From Gammaproteobacteria bacterium (GTDB lineage: Bacteria; Pseudomonadota; Gammaproteobacteria; Steroidobacterales; XN24), in the NCBI GenBank assembly GCA_024640085.1, contig JAHEFR010000003.1, forward strand, positions 1 to 64,000: a DNA stretch of 64,000 bases. The letters are read 5' to 3'. The translations under genes and the position numbers were made by a program. The notes under the pieces are model-generated. The model made no database searches, was not told the origin of the DNA, and saw only the letters and a program-made list of their open reading frames with translations. Positions within the stretch are counted from its first letter, which is position 1. Each line of letters begins with the position of its first letter. Positions 54,601-62,516 of the stretch are shown one piece after another.

Positions 54601-54831
54601 CTTCAGGTCGGCCAGACGGCGCATGGCTTCCGGGGTCAACTCGGACTCGGGCGTCTCCTCCAGAAAGGCCCGATACCCCAGGATCGCCCTGTCCAGACCA
54701 TTCTCGACCGTCACGTCCTCGACGTCGGCTTCCACGCCCTGGAGTTCCGAGAGCGTGTGTTTATCCGGGTTCGAGGCACATGCAGCCACGAACAGCGGAC
54801 TCAACAGACAGATTGCAGGAATCGTGCGCAT
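51694..54831 (-). CDS. Large TPR lipoprotein
   Basis: A 1045-residue lipoprotein: lipobox VAAC near residue 18, followed by Ala. An acidic linker follows (about 30-150), then a long TPR superhelix from about 150 to 950 (for example RAYDELGRPDDAMSVMDELV, GWTLYKQQFHEEAVHQYVALL). A charged tail ends in Ala/Pro. Its size and place beside motor genes resemble the large TPR proteins of Myxococcus gliding (GltD/GltI), but I infer this from layout. The ATG directly follows the stop of the upstream gene (TGAATG), so the two are coupled. Confidence 0.87.
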   Translation of the reverse strand: MRTIPAICLLSPLFVAACASNPDKHTLSELQGVEADVEDVTVENGLDRAILGYRAFLEETPESELTPEAMRRLADLKIEKEYGIIGDGKLVELPTPESGQIRAARSTGDDGQQSAPDVKGEDVESDQEFELRAGGELEPLAGADEADVQLPAGEEKPEWAGPLEAIELYDRILAAYPDYEHNDGVLYQKARAYDELGRPDDAMSVMDELVSRHPYSKYFDEVQFRRAEYFFTRKKYLDAETAYSAIVTMGEGSEYYELALYKLGWTLYKQQFHEEAVHQYVALLDYKLSQGYDFDQEQEEAEERRVADTYRVISLSFSNLGGPDVVDEYFAANGHRSYEDRIYSHLGDFYFEKLRYDDAAKAYKAFIRLYPLHKSSPHFSMRVVEIFDAGGFPKLVLESKRDFAANYGLQSEYWQHHDTAEDPEVLDYLKNNLEDLAHHYHALYQVEELAEEKPTNYQEALRWYHEYLESFPQDAETPGINYQLADLLLENEDFGEAALEYERTAYGYGTHEQAAAAGYAAIYSHREHENVATGAERSVVRRDAVNSTLRFVDVFPEHENADVVLGAAVDDLYDMKEFESAIANGHRLVDQYPQADPVIHRAAWAVIAHSSMDIARYPEAEYAYSRVLEMTPVDDESRQAIVDNLAAAIYKQGEQANQLEDFRAAADHFLRITQVAPTSEIRPAAEYDAGAALMRLEDWSGAAAVLDDFRKTFPENELNRDATRQIAYIYREDGQSARAAEEYERVAEEAEDPELGRESLLLAGDLYDESGVKDRALDVYLRYVDQYPEPVETAVETRHKVAGMYEAASDLDGYREQLQAIVDIDAAAGEARTPRTRYLAARAGLVLAQDLYARFDEVRLVQPFEQSLQDKQARMDEALAALEALVDYEDGEVTAAATFYIAEVYYEFSQSLIDSERPADLSADELQDYEMMIEEEAFPFEERAIEVHEKNLELLANGVFNPWIEKSLDELADLMPGRYAKFEISTGFLDSIDTYAYRSPGASALTEGGQAGEQNAAPKDSATQDGSEDSSQTKQEAPAPAAATG

Positions 54832-56712
54832 TCAGCCCTGCTCCTCGCTCGCCTGCATCTTCGCCGCACGATCGAAACTTTCCGCGAAGGCATAGCGGGC
54901 CTGATTCTGATACGAATCCAGCAGATCCCTGCGGGCGACAAGTTCTCTGACCGCTACGGTTTCAAGCATGTGACCCTGTCGGGCCATCAGCAGGTTCAAC
55001 CGCTGGGTCGCGTCAGCGACACGCGTCCGCAGCCGCTTGATCGGGATGTCATAGCCTTCGAAACTATGGACCGCGGCCTGCCGGGTCCTGACGAATGACT
55101 GGTACTGGGCCGTCAGTACGTCGATGTCCGAGTTGAGCTCCTGCAGATGCTTGTAAGCCTCGGTCAGGCGTTCGTGATATTCGGTTTCGAGCGTCCAGGT
55201 CTGGACCCCCCTCAACCGGTCGATTCGGTTCTGCAGCTGAATGTCTTCGGGATCCGCAGTCTGCAGGCGCGTCTCGAGTTCCGAGATACGCATGCTGACC
55301 AGCCTCTCGTCGGCTGTTGCGAGCAGATCGGGCCGTGGCGCGATCAGCATGGCCTGGATACGCTGATCGAGGTGCTCTCGTTGCTCGAGACGCAACCGGA
55401 TCTTGGCGTCTAGCTCCCTGAACTGGCTGTCGATCCCTGGCAGGAGGGGCTCGTAATACTGGCGCCGTAGACGGATGAGATCATCGAATGCATCGAACCC
55501 GTGCTGCCAGGCGACCAGCTTCTTCCTCAGATCCTCCAGATCCAGGTAATTCTGCAAGGCCGTCTGGAAATCATGGGACGCCATCAGCGCCATCAAGTAA
55601 TAGGTTTCCGGGGTCTCCGGCAGACTTCGCAGGCGGATGACCCAGTCCTTGTCCTGCCGGATTTCTTCTCGCACCAGGGCTTTCAGGAACTTACCCTCTC
55701 TGATGCTCTTGATCGACGCGTTCACCTTGTTGAGCTCATTACCGAACGTTTCGACGGCACGGCCATACAACACGGCCGCACGTCCGTAGACGTTCAGTCT
55801 GCTGTAGGCATAGGGGAGCGCTAGAATGGCTTCCTGGACCGCAGCGTCCGTCGAGTCTCGTTTAGCGAGGATGCTCCAGGGAACGACAGCGCGCTCGAAA
55901 TTTTCTGCCGAGACATCGGCCCAACCAGCCCTCAGCAGGGCGAGGTTGGAATACGGTCCCTCGAGGCGGACGCGGTCAAGAGAGTGCTGGGCCGGACCGA
56001 AGTCGGCCGACTCGAACTGCAGGGTGCCCAGAACCAGATTCGACTTGTCCCGAATCGCCAGGGTCCCCTGGTCGCTGGTCCTGAGCTGGCCGGCCTTGTC
56101 GAGTTGGTGCAGCGCCTCCTGCTGCTGCCCCGCCTGCAACAGGGCGATGCCAAGGTTGTACGCGGTGAATCCCTTCAGATCCTGCGAACCCTGCAGCGGA
56201 ACTAAGGTCTCAACCGCGTCGGAAGGTCGCCCCATGGCCATATATACGTTGGCCCGGAGAAACTCCAAGTCATCCTTGATGGCATCCGGAACAGGGCCCT
56301 CGATTCTGGTCAGGGTGCGTAGCGCATCCTCCGGCTGGTCTTTCTGAAAATAGATCCGTGCCAGCCGGAAGGCAGCCTCGTTGCGCACTTCGTCGTCCAC
56401 GTCTCCTTCCAGCACAGCTTGCATGGCCCGCCCGGCGCGAAGATGCATGCGGTAGCGGAGTTCGAAGTCGCCGACGAAGAATTTCGCGTCCCCGACGTGA
56501 TGCCACAACGTATCCAATTGCGGTTCGTCGACGCTGTCATGCAGAGCCATCTCCGCATCGAGACGCGCGATAGCTTCGAAGTACTGTCCCTGGTCCGCGT
56601 AGTAGAGAGCTTCGCCGTAGTACAGGTCCTTCAAGTCCCCACCCACGGCCGCGCCGGCAACCATACACATGGTCAGCCCAACAACCAGCGTTCTTGCGAG
56701 AACTGCGGCCAT
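54832..56712 (-). CDS. Exported TPR and coiled-coil protein
   Basis: A 626-residue protein with a signal peptide (about 1-25, ending AAVGG). The N-terminal two thirds are TPR-like helical pairs (EALYYADQGQYFEAIARLDAE, LGIALLQAGQQQEALHQLDKA). From about 430 the sequence is charged and helical with heptads (LDAKIRLRLEQREHLDQRI, LQELNSDIDVLTAQYQSF), a likely coiled coil. It is the second gene of the 57.3-kb operon, 3 bp after the first. Probably a periplasmic scaffold; no enzyme motif is present. Confidence 0.85.
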   Translation of the reverse strand: MAAVLARTLVVGLTMCMVAGAAVGGDLKDLYYGEALYYADQGQYFEAIARLDAEMALHDSVDEPQLDTLWHHVGDAKFFVGDFELRYRMHLRAGRAMQAVLEGDVDDEVRNEAAFRLARIYFQKDQPEDALRTLTRIEGPVPDAIKDDLEFLRANVYMAMGRPSDAVETLVPLQGSQDLKGFTAYNLGIALLQAGQQQEALHQLDKAGQLRTSDQGTLAIRDKSNLVLGTLQFESADFGPAQHSLDRVRLEGPYSNLALLRAGWADVSAENFERAVVPWSILAKRDSTDAAVQEAILALPYAYSRLNVYGRAAVLYGRAVETFGNELNKVNASIKSIREGKFLKALVREEIRQDKDWVIRLRSLPETPETYYLMALMASHDFQTALQNYLDLEDLRKKLVAWQHGFDAFDDLIRLRRQYYEPLLPGIDSQFRELDAKIRLRLEQREHLDQRIQAMLIAPRPDLLATADERLVSMRISELETRLQTADPEDIQLQNRIDRLRGVQTWTLETEYHERLTEAYKHLQELNSDIDVLTAQYQSFVRTRQAAVHSFEGYDIPIKRLRTRVADATQRLNLLMARQGHMLETVAVRELVARRDLLDSYQNQARYAFAESFDRAAKMQASEEQG

Positions 56713-56715
56713 AGG

Positions 56716-57300
56716 TTACCAGTCTCCGAGCTGTATGCTGCTGCCGGAACCAGGCCCCGCGAGGGTGATGCCGACCAGCTTGGGCTCGATGTCCTTGCTG
56801 AAACTGAAGCTGTCGGCAGTGCTGAAGTCATGTCCACCGGAGGACTTGCCGGCGATGGCAACGTCCAGCTGGTGAGCACCGGTCGGGACGTTGCCGGTGT
56901 ATATCCGTTGCACACCGCCGTTCTGGAGGGCATCCAGTTCCTTGAAACTGTAAATGTGGTGGGCGACGACTTCCCCGTCGATGCTTACCTGCACGGAGTC
57001 CAGTCGAAATTCGTCGCCTTCTGCGATGGATACGAAAACCGCCAGTTGGGTATTCGAGGGGTACAGCAGCTGCTCTTCGAGGTTATCCAGTTCCGCAGCG
57101 ATGCTCAGGACGTCCGACTTGATTTCCTGGACCTGCTCGTCCAGACCCTGCATCTGCTCCCTGGACAGATCCTGTGCGGCGCCGGCAGGCGTCAGCAGAC
57201 TGATGCCCAGACAAAGAAGTGCAGCGTGAAGGATGCGCTGGCATCTCACGGCACGTTCGCGCACCCGTCCAGAAATGAGGATCTCAAGTCTTCTGATCAT
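56716..57300 (-). CDS. Exported protein with coiled coil, first gene of the envelope operon
   Basis: About 194 residues. A signal peptide follows a basic N-terminus (ILHAALLCLGISLLTPAGAAQ); next come a short coiled coil (about 45-75: LDEQVQEIKSDVLSIAAELDNLEEQL) and a beta-rich domain (LAVFVSIAEGDEFRLDSVQVSIDGEVVAHHIY) ending GSSIQLGDW. No family recognised. The ATG at 57300 is chosen because the sequence before it is the expression platform of the riboswitch: GGCAGCC touching the start can pair with GGCTGCC 40 nt earlier. An ATG at 57357 in frame would lie inside that platform. Confidence 0.7.
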   Translation of the reverse strand: MIRRLEILISGRVRERAVRCQRILHAALLCLGISLLTPAGAAQDLSREQMQGLDEQVQEIKSDVLSIAAELDNLEEQLLYPSNTQLAVFVSIAEGDEFRLDSVQVSIDGEVVAHHIYSFKELDALQNGGVQRIYTGNVPTGAHQLDVAIAGKSSGGHDFSTADSFSFSKDIEPKLVGITLAGPGSGSSIQLGDW

Positions 57301-57354
57301 GGCTGCCCCGTTCCCACCTAAGGCCTCGACGCCTCGCCGGAAACGATGGCAGCC
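57301..57354 (-). promoter_or_regulatory. Probable translational expression platform of the riboswitch
   Basis: GGCTGCC (57354-57348) is a perfect complement of GGCAGCC (57307-57301), which ends next to the start codon at 57300 and follows the only purine-rich stretch. Pairing would close the ribosome-binding site. No T-run is present, so translation rather than termination is the likely control point. Confidence 0.45.
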
Positions 57355-57370
57355 CATGACGGAGGGCTCT

Positions 57371-57461
57371 GATTCCGGCGGTCCCGCTATCCTGGGGCTC
57401 GTGCCCTTTAGACCGGAGACTTTGCGTCGCCACCTTTCGGTGGGTTTGCCTTTGACTGAAT
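57371..57461 (-). ncRNA. Cyclic di-GMP-I (GEMM-I) riboswitch, upstream of the envelope operon
   Basis: On the minus strand: GGCAAA, a P2 stem CCACC-GAAA-GGTGG, GACGCAAAG, CGGTCTAAAGGGC, a P3 stem with GAGCCCC, then AGCGGGACCGCCGG. All the conserved blocks of the class I c-di-GMP aptamer are in order, with P1 ATTC/GAAT closing the fold. It is about 80 percent identical by eye to the copy at 47.5 kb, most of the change being in P2 and P3 with pairing kept. It lies 70 nt before the first gene of the operon and starts about 3 nt after the predicted transcription start. Confidence 0.9.
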
Positions 57462-57470
57462 GTCGGGCCG

Positions 57471-57518
57471 ACTATGGCCTGCCAGATCCGCTATGTAATG
57501 TGAATCACGTCACAATTT
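57471..57518 (-). promoter_or_regulatory. Promoter with CRP/Clp-type site before the envelope operon
   Basis: On the minus strand a -10 CATAGT (57476-57471) and a weak -35 ATTACA (57499-57494) with 17-bp spacing predict a start near 57464. A perfect TGTGA-N6-TCACA palindrome (57499-57514, wider match 57497-57518) is centred about 42 bases upstream, overlapping the -35 as at class II CRP promoters. CRP, Vfr and Clp share this target; Clp of xanthomonads also senses c-di-GMP. Confidence 0.65.
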
Positions 57519-57755
57519 TTGGAGGTTGCCGACTGTACCCGATGGGCTTTAGGGCCGGGCATCCAGCCATACGAATACTGCGGAAATCTGAAAAGGTATT
57601 TAAAAAACATTAGGTTGCAAATGTAATCTCAAATAGTTTCTGGACTCCGGATGAGCATTTGAGAACAGAGAAACAATGAATTTCGTGAACCCGGTCACGG
57701 TCGTCCCGGGGAAAGACAGTTGAGAGTGCCTGCAAGCTTCCCTGGAACAACGACG

Positions 57756-58436
57756 ATGTCTACTCTGCCGACATACTCACCGCGGCCCTACGAGTACGTT
57801 TACCTGATTTCGGACGATCTCGAAGAAGTGGTGCCCTCAACGGTAGACGCGACCCTGGACCAGTCGGATACCGGCGTCCGCTCCAGAATCACGATATTCA
57901 ACGGCAGCTACCTGGGCGTCCGCCGGAAGGGTCCCCGTCAAGAGCGACATGACTACTGGATCAACTTGGCGTTTCTCGATCCGAGGCCTACCCGACGCGG
58001 GGATCGATTCTGGTCAATATCGGCCGCAATACTCGCCATCGTCACGGCGTGCGCCCTGTCAGTCAGCTATTCACAGACCATGATCGCGCTTGGGCTAGGT
58101 GTAACAGTAACTATTGTCTCACTGTCAGCCGCTACACTGCTCAGCGTGGCCCTCGCCGTACGCCGTTACTGGGGCAAGCTATTCTTTCTGACTCGGCATG
58201 GCCGAGTTCCCGTGCTATGCCTCTCAGTGAACAGACCGGACCGGAAGTGTGTCCGCGAGTTCATCCTGGCCATTCAAGCAGCAATCGCCCGTGCGTCGGC
58301 TGACCGCGCCGATGTCTCCCGAGCTCATCACCTCCGAGACGAAATGAAGGAGCACCGTCGGCTACAACATGGCGGCGTGCTGGATGAGCGCCAGTTCAAG
58401 ATCGCCAGGCGGTTGATCCTGGGAGCGCACGACTAA
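57756..58436 (+). CDS. Membrane protein with SHOCT-like C-terminus
   Basis: A protein of about 226 residues with a soluble N-terminal part (about 1-90), two membrane helices (about 95-115 and 120-145), then a basic region. The end (RRLQHGGVLDERQFKIARRLIL) resembles the SHOCT motif, a short helical oligomerisation tail. No catalytic motif seen. The ATG at 57756 begins MSTLPTYSPRPYEYVYL; a TTG at 57720 is possible. Divergent from the riboswitch operon, so it may share upstream control. A 15-codon open frame with ATG (57676-57723) lies in its leader. Confidence 0.65.
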   Translation: MSTLPTYSPRPYEYVYLISDDLEEVVPSTVDATLDQSDTGVRSRITIFNGSYLGVRRKGPRQERHDYWINLAFLDPRPTRRGDRFWSISAAILAIVTACALSVSYSQTMIALGLGVTVTIVSLSAATLLSVALAVRRYWGKLFFLTRHGRVPVLCLSVNRPDRKCVREFILAIQAAIARASADRADVSRAHHLRDEMKEHRRLQHGGVLDERQFKIARRLILGAHD

Positions 58437-58541
58437 CCGGTAACGGCAGCAGTAACAAGTCCCGGGTCCTCGACATCAATAGCCGGCCGATGGATGCCGG
58501 TCGACTTGCGCTGAGGGACCGGCTACGCTCAGTATCCATTC

Positions 58542-58814
58542 ATGTCTGACCATAGCAAGATCCTCGATCGCCTCCGGGCCATGGTCGAGCAGCCCGTCAG
58601 TTACCTCGGGATCCCATGCCGACTCGCGGAAGTCCTGGATGAGCCTGCGAGGATCGTCCTCGCGCCTGTCGGACCAGCCCGGACAATCGTGCAGGACAGT
58701 TATGGTCACCCGACCGGCAAAGGACGCGAATTCCTGGAGTTGCTCGTGTTTGACGACCAAGGCGGATTGAGAGAAGAGATCAGGCAGGTGACGGTCTCCG
58801 CCCGACAGGACTGA
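58542..58814 (+). CDS. Small soluble protein of unknown function
   Basis: A 90-residue protein with balanced charge (HSKILDRLRAMVEQPVSYLGIPCRLAEVLDE ... in two halves: an N-terminal helix, then beta-rich sequence ending QVTVSARQD). No motif, signal peptide or membrane helix recognised. It ends 7 bp before the convergent kdsB gene. Codon and residue use look like a real protein, unlike shadow frames nearby. It marks the right border of the block lying between LMW-PTP and kdsB. Confidence 0.6.
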   Translation: MSDHSKILDRLRAMVEQPVSYLGIPCRLAEVLDEPARIVLAPVGPARTIVQDSYGHPTGKGREFLELLVFDDQGGLREEIRQVTVSARQD

Positions 58815-58821
58815 CGGGCTC

Positions 58822-59583
58822 TCAGGGCTCCATCAGTCGGCGCACGCCCTCCAGACCCTCGGCAGTATCTACGCCCGGGCCGGGCTCCTCGGCCGCTACG
58901 TCCGTGAGTATTGTGTAGCCGAGCCACAATGCTCGCAGCTGTTCCAGTGCCTCCGCATGCTCCAGCGGACAGGGTGGCGTGGCCGCCAGCCGGTGGAGGG
59001 CGCCGACCCGGTAGCCGTAGATGCCGATGTGCCGGAGGCTGTCCGTGAAGCGCCTCTGGCTGGCCAGGCCCGCGGGCGCAGAGTCCCGGTGCCAGGGAAT
59101 GGGTGCGCGGCTGAAATATAGAGCCCTGCCGTCCTCTGAGCGCACCACCTTGACCACGTTGGTATCAAGATACTCGTCCAGAGAATTGATACCGGTGCAC
59201 AGCGTCGCCATCTCCGCGGACGGCCTGGCGTGCAGCAGCGACGCGACCTGGGCGATATTGGCGGGAGGGATAAGGGGCTCGTCGCCCTGGACATTGATGA
59301 CGAGGTCGTCGTCGTCCCACCCTTCGGACAACGCGACCTCCGCGATCCGGTCAGTCCCGGAAGCGTGGCTGGAGGCGGTCATCACGGCGGCTGCTCCGAA
59401 GCTCTCGCAGGCCTGCACGATGCGTTCGTCGTCGGTGGCGACGATGACCTCGTCGGCACCGCTAGCGCAGCTTCTCTCCCAGACATGACGGATCATCGGA
59501 GACCCGGCAATGTCCAGCAGCGGCTTCCCGGGCAGGCGTGTCGACGAGAAACGCGCCGGAATGACGACACGGAAGCGGGTCAT
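58822..59583 (-). CDS. kdsB: CMP-Kdo synthetase (3-deoxy-manno-octulosonate cytidylyltransferase)
   Basis: A 253-residue nucleotidyltransferase that activates Kdo with CTP for LPS inner-core synthesis. It opens [17 protein letters not shown], the CTP-binding loop, then has [10 protein letters not shown] with the metal-binding Asp and RHIGIYGYR near the middle. Full length. The start overlaps the trm112-like stop (ATGA), the end of a tightly packed exbB-exbD-msbA-lpxK-trm112-kdsB series. Confidence 0.97.
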   Translation of the reverse strand: MTRFRVVIPARFSSTRLPGKPLLDIAGSPMIRHVWERSCASGADEVIVATDDERIVQACESFGAAAVMTASSHASGTDRIAEVALSEGWDDDDLVINVQGDEPLIPPANIAQVASLLHARPSAEMATLCTGINSLDEYLDTNVVKVVRSEDGRALYFSRAPIPWHRDSAPAGLASQRRFTDSLRHIGIYGYRVGALHRLAATPPCPLEHAEALEQLRALWLGYTILTDVAAEEPGPGVDTAEGLEGVRRLMEP

Positions 59584-59768
59584 TTCTGCTCGTCCAGTTC
59601 CTCCGGGCCCACTTCCCGGGCTTCGTCCACGAGCATGATCGGGATACCGTCGCGGACCGGGTAGGCCAGTCGGTCGCCGCGGCAGACCAGTTCCTCAGGA
59701 TCCTTCCTCAGCTGAAGAGGACCCTTGCAGACGGGGCACGCCAGGATGTCCAGCAGTTTCTTGTCCAT
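59580..59768 (-). CDS. Trm112/YcaR-family small protein
   Basis: A 62-residue protein with [18 protein letters not shown] at the start, the usual Trm112/YcaR opening; only one CxxC pair is clear, with a later Cys in ELVCRGDRL. It almost always sits between lpxK and kdsB in gammaproteobacteria. Eukaryotic Trm112 activates methyltransferases; the bacterial role is unclear. The ATG at 59768 is chosen over 59804 because the conserved sequence starts there; it lies 5 bp after the lpxK stop. Confidence 0.93.
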   Translation of the reverse strand: MDKKLLDILACPVCKGPLQLRKDPEELVCRGDRLAYPVRDGIPIMLVDEAREVGPEELDEQK

Positions 59769-59773
59769 CGGGT

Positions 59774-60778
59774 TCAACCTCGCCGATGCCCGTCCTCCGG
59801 GCACAGACTAATAATGTGATCGACGATCGCCTCTCCGCCACGACCCAGCCGGGCATCCACCGGCAGGTACCAGGCATCGAACCGATCACCATCTGCATAT
59901 TTTACGGCATCCTTCTCCGTCATCAGCACTGTATCGCCCTCCTCCAGGCCCAGCTCCGCCAGGCGGGGCACGGCGTGATCAGGTATCGGATGCGGTATCA
60001 CGTCCACGCCGGCTTCCCGGAGGGACGCGAAAAATTTCCCGGGATTACCGATTGCGGCGACCGCATGACACCGCGCCCCCCGGAAATCGCTCAATGCCCG
60101 CGACCGATCACCACCCACCCGCCGGACAACCGATCCCTCCAGCCGCATTCCAATCTCACCCGGACCCGGAGAGCCCCCGCTGCAGACGCGCCAGTCCGTC
60201 GTCCGCAACCTGGCCACTGATTCCCGCAGCGGACCCGCTGGCAGCCGTCGACCGTTACCGAATCGCCGTTCCCCGTCGATGACGACGATCTCGAGATCCC
60301 TGGCCAGGGCGTAATGCTGCAGACCGTCGTCGCAGAGGATCACGTCGACGCCCATATCGATCAGCAGTCGGGCAGCCTCGCCCCGGTTTTCGCACACGAC
60401 CACGGGCGCGATATCCCGCCGGGCCATCATCAGAGGCTCATCCCCGATCCGGGCCGGATCATCATCGCCCTCAACCAGGCGTGGCCCACCACCCTGGCGT
60501 CCGCCAAATCCCCGGCTGGCTATGCCCGCTCGGAACCCCCGCTGCCGGATCTGAGCGGCCAGCCATAGGGTGAGGGGGGTCTTTCCAGTGCCTCCCGCGG
60601 TAAGGTTTCCGATGACGACGACCGGGACATCGAGTCGGACCACACCGAATGCCCCGGCGCGATAAAGCGCTCGCCGCAACGCCGTGACCGCAGTGAACAA
60701 CCAGGAGAACGGCAGCATCAGCCAGCCGCCCGCCGCCGAGCCGTACCAGACGCGCTGTAACCAGTCGTGCAGGGGCAC
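59774..60778 (-). CDS. lpxK: Tetraacyldisaccharide 4'-kinase
   Basis: A protein of about 334 residues that phosphorylates the lipid A disaccharide at the 4' position. It has an N-terminal hydrophobic segment ([21 protein letters not shown]), the Walker [19 protein letters not shown], then ASRGFGGR and [12 protein letters not shown], all conserved in LpxK. I chose the GTG at 60778, four bases after the msbA stop; the frame is open for another 42 codons but those overlap msbA. Inner membrane, cytoplasmic face. Confidence 0.95.
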   Translation of the reverse strand: MPLHDWLQRVWYGSAAGGWLMLPFSWLFTAVTALRRALYRAGAFGVVRLDVPVVVIGNLTAGGTGKTPLTLWLAAQIRQRGFRAGIASRGFGGRQGGGPRLVEGDDDPARIGDEPLMMARRDIAPVVVCENRGEAARLLIDMGVDVILCDDGLQHYALARDLEIVVIDGERRFGNGRRLPAGPLRESVARLRTTDWRVCSGGSPGPGEIGMRLEGSVVRRVGGDRSRALSDFRGARCHAVAAIGNPGKFFASLREAGVDVIPHPIPDHAVPRLAELGLEEGDTVLMTEKDAVKYADGDRFDAWYLPVDARLGRGGEAIVDHIISLCPEDGHRRG

Positions 60779-60782
60779 GGCC

Positions 60783-62516
60783 TCAGGCCGCCTGGAACTG
60801 CATCCGATGAAGCGCCGCGTACTGACCTCCCAGGGCGAGCAATTCCCTGTGAGTACCACGCTCCAAGATGCGTCCGTGATCCATGACCACGATCCAGTCG
60901 GCATTCTCGATAGTCGACAGTCGGTGGGCGATCACCAGGGTGGTCCGGTCCTCCATCAGAGTTTCCATCGCGGCCTGGATATGGCGTTCCGCCTCGCTGT
61001 CCAGCGCGGAGGTGGCCTCGTCCAGGATCAGGATGGGCGCATCCTTGAGCAGGGCCCGGGCGATGGCGATCCGTTGACGCTGCCCACCGGACAACAGCAC
61101 GCCGCGATCGCCGACCATGGTGCCGAGGCCGTCGGGAAGAGCGGCGGCAAACTCCATCACCCTGGCCCTCTCGGCGACCTGCTCCACCAGGCGGTCAGGC
61201 GCCTCGTTCATGGCGCCGTATGCGATGTTGTTGTGTATCGAGGCGTTGAACAGCTTTACCTCCTGGGAGACCAGGCTGATCTGACGGCGAAGATCCGACA
61301 TCCGGTACTCGCGGAGATCGTGCCCGTCCAGGAGGATGCTCCCTGATGTCGGGTCATAGAACCGGGGTAACAGGTTGACCAGCGTGGTCTTGCCCCCGCC
61401 GGAGCGCCCGACGATGGCCAGCCGTTGACCGGCCGGTATGTCCAGATCGATATCCTCGAGCACCGGCCCCTTCTCTGCCGAGTAGACGAAGGACACCCGG
61501 CGATAGGAAACGTGGCCCGCGCTCCGTCCGATATCCCGATCACCGCCACCGTCCTCCGAGGGCTGGTCGAGCAACGAGAAGATGCTGTGTCCGGCGGCGA
61601 TACCCTGCTGTATGGGCGCGTTGATGTTCGTGAGCCGCTTCAGGGGCGTCATCAAGAGCAGCATGGCACTCAGGAACGAGCCAAAATCGCCTACCGTCAC
61701 CGACTGCGCAGACGACTCCAGAGTTGCGACATAGATGACCGCCGCCAGGCCGGAAGCCGCGATAAGCTGGATGACCGGCGTGCTCCCGCCCTTGGTGGCC
61801 ACCAGCTTCATGTGCAGACGCCGGTTCCGCTCGTTGACTTCCTCGAACCCCCGGGACTCCCGTTCCTCCCCCTGGAACACCTTGACGACCTTGTGGCCCT
61901 CGAGCACCTGCTCGGCCACCCGCGTCACATCGCCCATGGACCTCTGGATCCGCGCGCTGTAGCGTCGGAAATGACGGCTCACGAATCGGATCATGGCGGC
62001 GATCAGGGGGCCCACGATCAGGATGAATAGGGAGAGCCGGAGATTGACCCAGAACATGTAGCCGATCAGGCCGAGGATGGTTAGAGCGTCACGCACCAGG
62101 ATGGTGATGACGGCTGAAGTGCACTGAGCGACCTGTTCGATATCGTAGGTCAGCTTGGATAAGAGGACGCCGGAGGAATTGCGGTCGAAATAACGTGTCG
62201 GTAGCGACAGGAACTGGTTGAACACCTGGCGGCGGAGTGTCTTGATCACGCGCCGGCCGACGGAGGCCATGCAATAGTCGGACAGGAAGCTCGCCAGCCC
62301 ACGGATGACGAAGATGGCCAGGATGGCCAGGGGCATGATGCGGATGTAGTGGGGATCCCGCTGGACGAAGCTCTGGTCCAGAAGGGGCTTGATGAGGGCG
62401 GCGAAGCCGGTCTCCGTGGCCGCGTAAACGACCATGCCCACCAGCGCCAGGGAAAACATGCGCCAGTGTTCCATCGAATAGCGCAGCAGGCGTGAGTAGA
62501 CGCCTGATCCGCTCAA
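60783..62516 (-). CDS. msbA: Lipid A export ATP-binding/permease protein MsbA
   Basis: A 577-residue ABC half-transporter that flips lipid A-core across the inner membrane. Six helices in the first 310 residues precede an ATPase domain with Walker A VGRSGGGKTTL, signature LSGGQRQRIAIARALL, Walker B ILILDEATSALD and H-loop VIAHRLST. Full length. It starts at TTG (62516), overlapping the ExbD stop in a TTGA arrangement, with GGGAGAGGA just upstream. Confidence 0.96.
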   Translation of the reverse strand: MSGSGVYSRLLRYSMEHWRMFSLALVGMVVYAATETGFAALIKPLLDQSFVQRDPHYIRIMPLAILAIFVIRGLASFLSDYCMASVGRRVIKTLRRQVFNQFLSLPTRYFDRNSSGVLLSKLTYDIEQVAQCTSAVITILVRDALTILGLIGYMFWVNLRLSLFILIVGPLIAAMIRFVSRHFRRYSARIQRSMGDVTRVAEQVLEGHKVVKVFQGEERESRGFEEVNERNRRLHMKLVATKGGSTPVIQLIAASGLAAVIYVATLESSAQSVTVGDFGSFLSAMLLLMTPLKRLTNINAPIQQGIAAGHSIFSLLDQPSEDGGGDRDIGRSAGHVSYRRVSFVYSAEKGPVLEDIDLDIPAGQRLAIVGRSGGGKTTLVNLLPRFYDPTSGSILLDGHDLREYRMSDLRRQISLVSQEVKLFNASIHNNIAYGAMNEAPDRLVEQVAERARVMEFAAALPDGLGTMVGDRGVLLSGGQRQRIAIARALLKDAPILILDEATSALDSEAERHIQAAMETLMEDRTTLVIAHRLSTIENADWIVVMDHGRILERGTHRELLALGGQYAALHRMQFQAA

